A stretch of 8,182 nt of DNA, taken from NCBI GenBank assembly GCA_011051475.1, contig DRLE01000061.1:1-8182 (forward strand), in the 5' to 3' direction. Below the pieces are notes generated by a model. That model ran no database searches, was not told the DNA's origin, and saw only the letters and a list, made by a program, of their open reading frames with translations. Position numbers and translations under genes: made by a program. Shown here piece by piece: positions 5,303 through 8,182 of this stretch (position 1 is its first letter; the number at the start of each line of letters is the position of its first letter). The stretch comes from Gammaproteobacteria bacterium (GTDB taxonomy: Bacteria; Pseudomonadota; Gammaproteobacteria; SZUA-229).

Positions 5303-6715
5303 ATGACAGCACAAGATCACATCTGGATCATTGATGATGACGACTCCATCCGCTGGGTCCTGCAGAAAGCACTGGAAGGCGCCGGCTTCCGGGTCACCAG
5401 TTTCGATAATGCCAATACCATTCTCGAGCGTCTGAAAAACGAACAGCCCGATGCCATTATTACCGACGTGCGCATGCCCGGCATTGATGGCCTGGAACTG
5501 CTGTCGCAGCTGTCGGCGCGCTACCCCGAGCTGCCGGTGATTATTATGACCGCGCACACCGACCTGGACAGTGCGGTATCGGCCTACCAGGGCGGCGCCT
5601 TCGAATACCTTCCCAAGCCTTTTGATATCGACGATGCGGTAGCCATTACCCAGCGCGCCTGCAGCCGCAAACAGGGCACCGGTAATGCCCTGTTGAACGA
5701 TAAGGAAGGGCCTGAAATCATCGGTGCCGCACCGGCCATGCAGGAAGTCTTCCGCACCATCGGCCGCCTGTCCAAATCGGTGATCAGCGTGCTGATTACC
5801 GGCGAATCCGGCACCGGCAAGGAACTGGTGGCACTGTCACTGCACAAGCACAGCCCGCGCGCCGACAAACCTTTTATCGCCCTGAACACCGCGGCTATTC
5901 CGAAAGAACTGCTCGAATCGGAACTCTTCGGTCATGAAAAAGGCGCCTTTACCGGCGCTCAGTCCCTGCGCAAGGGACGCTTCGAGCAGGCCGACGGCGG
6001 CACTCTGTTTCTCGATGAAATCGGCGACATGCCGGCAGAACTGCAAACGCGGTTATTAAGGGTGCTTTCCGATGGCGTGTTCTATCGCGTTGGCGGGCAC
6101 ACGCCCATCAAGGTCAATGTGCGCGTCATTGCCGCCACCCACCAGAATCTGGAAGAGCATGTCAAACAGGGCCTGTTTCGTGAGGATCTGTTTCATCGCC
6201 TCAATGTTATCCGTATTCACCTTCCTGCACTGCGCGAGCGCCGCGAGGACATTCCCGCCCTGCTCAAGCTGTTCCTGCAGCGCGCGGTAAGCGAACTGGC
6301 CATGGATGAAGGCGAGATCGAAGCCAAAAGCATTGACGAAGACGCACTGAACTATCTTACCTCGCTGCCCTGGCCCGGCAATGTCCGCCAGCTGGAAAAT
6401 ACCTGCCACTGGCTGGCGGTAATGACCTCGGGCAACACCGTACACATATCCGACCTGCCGCCGGAACTGCTTTCCGATACCCAGGCCGGCGGTAGCGAAA
6501 ACACCGGTGACTGGAAGCAGCTGCTTAAACTCAAGGTTCAGCAACAACTGCTGGCCGGTGAAACCGGCCTGGCCGCCTCGATCATCGCCGATGTCGAAAA
6601 AATCCTGATCGAGGCGGCCCTGCAGAAAACCGGCGGGCGCAAAAATGATGCCGCGCAGCGCCTGGGCTGGGGCAGGAATACGCTGACGCGAAAGATCAAG
6701 GAGCTTGGTCTTTAA
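5303..6715 (+). CDS. glnG: Nitrogen regulation response regulator GlnG (NtrC), sigma-54 activator
   Basis: Phosphorylated by GlnL, it binds enhancers and remodels sigma-54 polymerase. The 470-residue protein, normal for NtrC, shows a receiver domain with the acidic cluster D11-D14, phospho-acceptor D55 in IITDVRMPG, and K106 in YLPKPFD. The AAA+ domain (about 138-370) has Walker A GESGTGKE (168-175), the sigma-54-contacting GAFTGA loop (about 215-220), Walker B GGTLFLDEIGDMP, and the sensor II/arginine region WPGNVRQLEN. The C-terminal Fis-type helix-turn-helix (about 433-470) ends in NTLTRKIKELGL. It is co-transcribed with glnL across 33 bp. Its likely targets are in the window: 1632-1678 before glnA and 4067-4083 before glnL. 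The TAA is the first base-pair contact of the repeat 6715-6798. Confidence 0.97.
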   Translation: MTAQDHIWIIDDDDSIRWVLQKALEGAGFRVTSFDNANTILERLKNEQPDAIITDVRMPGIDGLELLSQLSARYPELPVIIMTAHTDLDSAVSAYQGGAFEYLPKPFDIDDAVAITQRACSRKQGTGNALLNDKEGPEIIGAAPAMQEVFRTIGRLSKSVISVLITGESGTGKELVALSLHKHSPRADKPFIALNTAAIPKELLESELFGHEKGAFTGAQSLRKGRFEQADGGTLFLDEIGDMPAELQTRLLRVLSDGVFYRVGGHTPIKVNVRVIAATHQNLEEHVKQGLFREDLFHRLNVIRIHLPALRERREDIPALLKLFLQRAVSELAMDEGEIEAKSIDEDALNYLTSLPWPGNVRQLENTCHWLAVMTSGNTVHISDLPPELLSDTQAGGSENTGDWKQLLKLKVQQQLLAGETGLAASIIADVEKILIEAALQKTGGRKNDAAQRLGWGRNTLTRKIKELGL

Positions 6716-6798
6716 GTTGGCAGTTGGCAAAAAGTCTAAAATCCACAGCATCGCTGTCAGGTTTTTTACTGCCGACTGACGGCTGCCAACTGCCAACT
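6715..6798. repeat. Palindromic intergenic repeat between convergent stop codons
   Basis: AGTTGGCAGTTGGCA (6715-6729) is a perfect 15-bp inverted repeat of 6784-6798. Each arm is itself a tandem of AGTTGGC(A). The 54-base middle contains a T6 run and a partial second palindrome (CTGTCAG at 6754-6760 against CTGACGG at 6776-6782). The left arm begins on the last base of the glnG TAA, and the right arm ends on the first base of the opposing TGA. It could serve as a two-way transcription stop, but no T run follows either outer arm. I recall this GTTGGCAGTTGGC motif as a dispersed repeat in gammaproteobacterial genomes; that is memory, not shown here. Confidence 0.75.
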
Positions 6799-7508
6799 CA
6801 AGCTTCAATACACGCCATATAGGCCTGTTCAACCGTTTCGCCCTGGTAACGCTGCATGAAGTTTTGCGGCGAGCCGCTGTAACGAATCCTGCCATTATGC
6901 AACACCGCCATGGTATCGGCCATTTCCTCGATATCGGCAAGCATGTGAGAGCTGAAAAACACGGTTTTTCCCTGCTGACGGGATTCAGCCAGCTGCTGCT
7001 TGAACAGAACACGGGCACGGGGATCGAGGCCGCTCATGGGTTCATCCAGTATCAGTATATTCTTGCCGCTGAGCAGGCAGGTGGCCAGGCCGAGCTTCTG
7101 CGTCATGCCCTTGGACAGGCGATTGACCGACTCATGCATCATACCGGCATCCAGTTCCAGCTTCTGCAGCACCGCTTCAATCTGCAGCGCATCAACCCGG
7201 CTTCCATGCAGGCGCAGCATATAATGAATAAAGTCGATACCACGTAAATGCGCCGGTGGAGAAAACCGGTCCGGCAGGTAGGCAATACTCCTTCTTGCCT
7301 GTACTCTACGGTGAGCCATGCCTTCAATCACAATATTGCCGCCATCAATACTGACCAGGTCGAGCATAGCCTTTATCAGCGTCGACTTGCCACTGCCATT
7401 CATGCCGACAAGACCGAACAACTCGCCTGCGGGCACGGCCAGGTCCAGCCCTTTCAGCACCGGCTTTTTATGATAGCTTTTCTCAACTTGCTGACAGTCA
7501 ATAATCAT
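6798..7508 (-). CDS. ABC transporter ATP-binding protein (CcmA-type), permease not in window
   Basis: A single nucleotide-binding domain of 236 residues. It has Walker A GMNGSGKST (35-43), a Q-loop region YLPD (77-80) where the usual glutamine or glutamate is aspartate, the signature LSKGM (131-135, against LSGGQ), Walker B ILILDEP (151-157) with the D-loop SGLDP, and the H-loop histidine in SSHML (H188). This is the pattern of CcmA/YhaQ-type ATPases that power exporters of drugs, lipids or extracellular components. Such proteins need a separate membrane partner, yet both neighbours are unrelated (glnG convergent; a pilin-like gene behind a terminator), so the partner is encoded elsewhere or not recognisable. 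The substrate is unknown. The ATG at 7508 is preceded by no clear ribosome site. The GC bias and composition match the neighbours. Confidence 0.9.
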   Translation of the reverse strand: MIIDCQQVEKSYHKKPVLKGLDLAVPAGELFGLVGMNGSGKSTLIKAMLDLVSIDGGNIVIEGMAHRRVQARRSIAYLPDRFSPPAHLRGIDFIHYMLRLHGSRVDALQIEAVLQKLELDAGMMHESVNRLSKGMTQKLGLATCLLSGKNILILDEPMSGLDPRARVLFKQQLAESRQQGKTVFFSSHMLADIEEMADTMAVLHNGRIRYSGSPQNFMQRYQGETVEQAYMACIEA

Positions 7509-7516
7509 AGGGCAGA

Positions 7517-7525
7517 ATTGTAACA
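7517..7525 (-). promoter_or_regulatory. Possible extended -10 promoter of the ABC ATPase gene
   Basis: Read on the minus strand this is TGTTACAAT, an extended -10 (TGn plus TACAAT, 5 of 6). Transcription would start near 7510, two bases before the ATG at 7508, so the mRNA would be almost leaderless. No good -35 is seen, which extended -10 promoters can do without. Confidence 0.4.
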
Positions 7526-7556
7526 GGCCGGTGCCATGGCCGGATAATAGCCGGAC

Positions 7557-7585
7557 AAAAAAAAGAGCCCGTAAGGGCTCTTTTT
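7557..7585 (-). terminator. Intrinsic terminator after the pilin-like gene (two-way)
   Basis: AAAAGAGCCC (7561-7570) pairs with GGGCTCTTTT (7575-7584) around GTAA. On the minus strand the stem is followed by eight U (A8 at 7557-7564 on the plus strand). It lies 23 bp after the stop of the minus-strand gene at 7608 and should isolate the ABC ATPase gene from it. It would also work in the plus direction. Confidence 0.9.
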
Positions 7586-7607
7586 AAACACAAATACAAA
7601 CCGCTTA

Positions 7608-8182
7608 TCAGAAGTTACGGAATACCGCGGCACAGTTCGCGCTCGGCGTCTGTACGCCGTAAAGATTCGGGTCGGGAATCGTGGTGTTCTGACAGGCGGT
7701 AACCGCAGCGGCAGCCCAGCCGGTACCGGCAATACCCAGCTGCATAATGCCGGAACCGGCCAGACCATCATCAATCTTGCGGTCGAGTTCGGCGATGACT
7801 TCCACCGGTATACCGCGACCGGTCAGCAGCTCATGCGCGGCTATACCGGTTTGCGCCTGTTGCATGTCACCATAACTGATCAGCATGCCGGCGCCAAAAC
7901 CGTTATCCGGGCAGGTGGTGACCGGGCAGTCATAAGAGGTGGCCGTTGTTACCGTATTGTCCGCATCGAAACTGCCGGTAATATAGCCGGCCGCCTGCAG
8001 CTGTACCCAGACCTGGGCGCGCTCGGTATCGGTAGCAACCAGGCCATCGCCATTACCATTGGCAATCAGGCCATTGGGATCGGGAAGATTAACCGTTGCC
8101 TGGGTGTAGTCACCCGGAAACGCCCGGTAGCGGTCCTGGAAACTGAACCAGGCGGCGGTAACGCCATCGACGGAATTGTTCA
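7608..8182 (-). CDS. Type IV pilin / pseudopilin-like protein, C-terminal part (5' end outside window)
   Basis: The minus-strand frame is open from the right edge to TGA 7608-7610, about 190 residues. Most of it is easy to miss because the first in-frame ATG in the window is at 7886. Near the edge it reads WFSFQDRYRAFPGDYTQAT. The 'F-x-x-x-Y-x-A-x-PGD' pattern is typical of the region after the N-terminal helix in prepilin-type (N-methylation) proteins of type IV pili and type II secretion. The prepilin peptidase site and hydrophobic helix must lie beyond 8182. Four cysteines are visible (two in DCPVTTCPDN, one in ACQN, one in NCAAV), allowing disulfides as in pilin C-terminal loops. The middle is rich in Asn/Gly/Asp (NGNGDG), compatible with a calcium-binding loop. 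Assignment to pilus or secretion system cannot be made. Confidence 0.75.
   Translation of the reverse strand, partial: NNSVDGVTAAWFSFQDRYRAFPGDYTQATVNLPDPNGLIANGNGDGLVATDTERAQVWVQLQAAGYITGSFDADNTVTTATSYDCPVTTCPDNGFGAGMLISYGDMQQAQTGIAAHELLTGRGIPVEVIAELDRKIDDGLAGSGIMQLGIAGTGWAAAAVTACQNTTIPDPNLYGVQTPSANCAAVFRNF

Noticed and set aside
6056..7018. Minus-strand ORF of 320 codons spanning glnG, the repeat and part of the ABC gene
   Set aside because: Antisense to glnG and out of frame with the ABC ATPase; it includes the repeat-derived peptide AVGSRQSAVKN, a known type of false ORF.

Overview
The window looks like ordinary chromosome from a gammaproteobacterium, with GC-rich, uniform codon use. The lineage is inferred from the glnA-DUF4124-glnL-glnG order, the protein sequences and the style of the repeats. 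I see no phage, transposase, CRISPR array, rRNA or tRNA.

Layout, left to right. (1) 1-192 is the C-terminal end of a thioredoxin-fold protein. (2) 193-477 is non-coding and largely filled by a nested palindromic element of about 210 bp with two inverted REP-like hairpins at its centre. (3) 478-1644 is a cation diffusion facilitator metal exporter with an extra C-terminal domain. (4) 1645-1947 is the glnA control region: two NtrC-type sites, a sigma-54 promoter, and a leader of about 190 nt with a very long hairpin that encloses a 7-codon mini-ORF. (5) 1948-3357 is glnA (glutamine synthetase I), closed by a strong intrinsic terminator. (6) 3457-4038 is an exported DUF4124 protein. (7) 4039-4192 holds an NtrC site placed over a sigma-70-type promoter. 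(8) 4193-5269 and 5303-6715 are glnL (ntrB) and glnG (ntrC). (9) 6715-6798 is a palindromic repeat that fills the gap between two convergent stop codons. (10) 6798-7508, minus strand, is an ABC-transporter ATPase without a permease. (11) 7561-7585 is an intrinsic terminator. (12) 7608-8182, minus strand, is the 3' part of a pilin or pseudopilin-like gene.

The core is the nitrogen-regulation circuit. GlnL phosphorylates GlnG (NtrC) under nitrogen limitation. NtrC-P would bind the sites at 1632-1678 and activate the sigma-54 glnA promoter, and the site at 4067-4083 would let NtrC limit its own synthesis. GlnA keeps the adenylylation tyrosine, so activity control by GlnE is expected; glnE, glnB/glnK and glnD are not in the window.

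I do not see a clearly undescribed system. The least ordinary items are the glnA leader (hairpin plus mini-ORF), the NtrC site overlapping the stop codon of the metal exporter, the two palindromic repeats, and the two-domain tail of the exporter.
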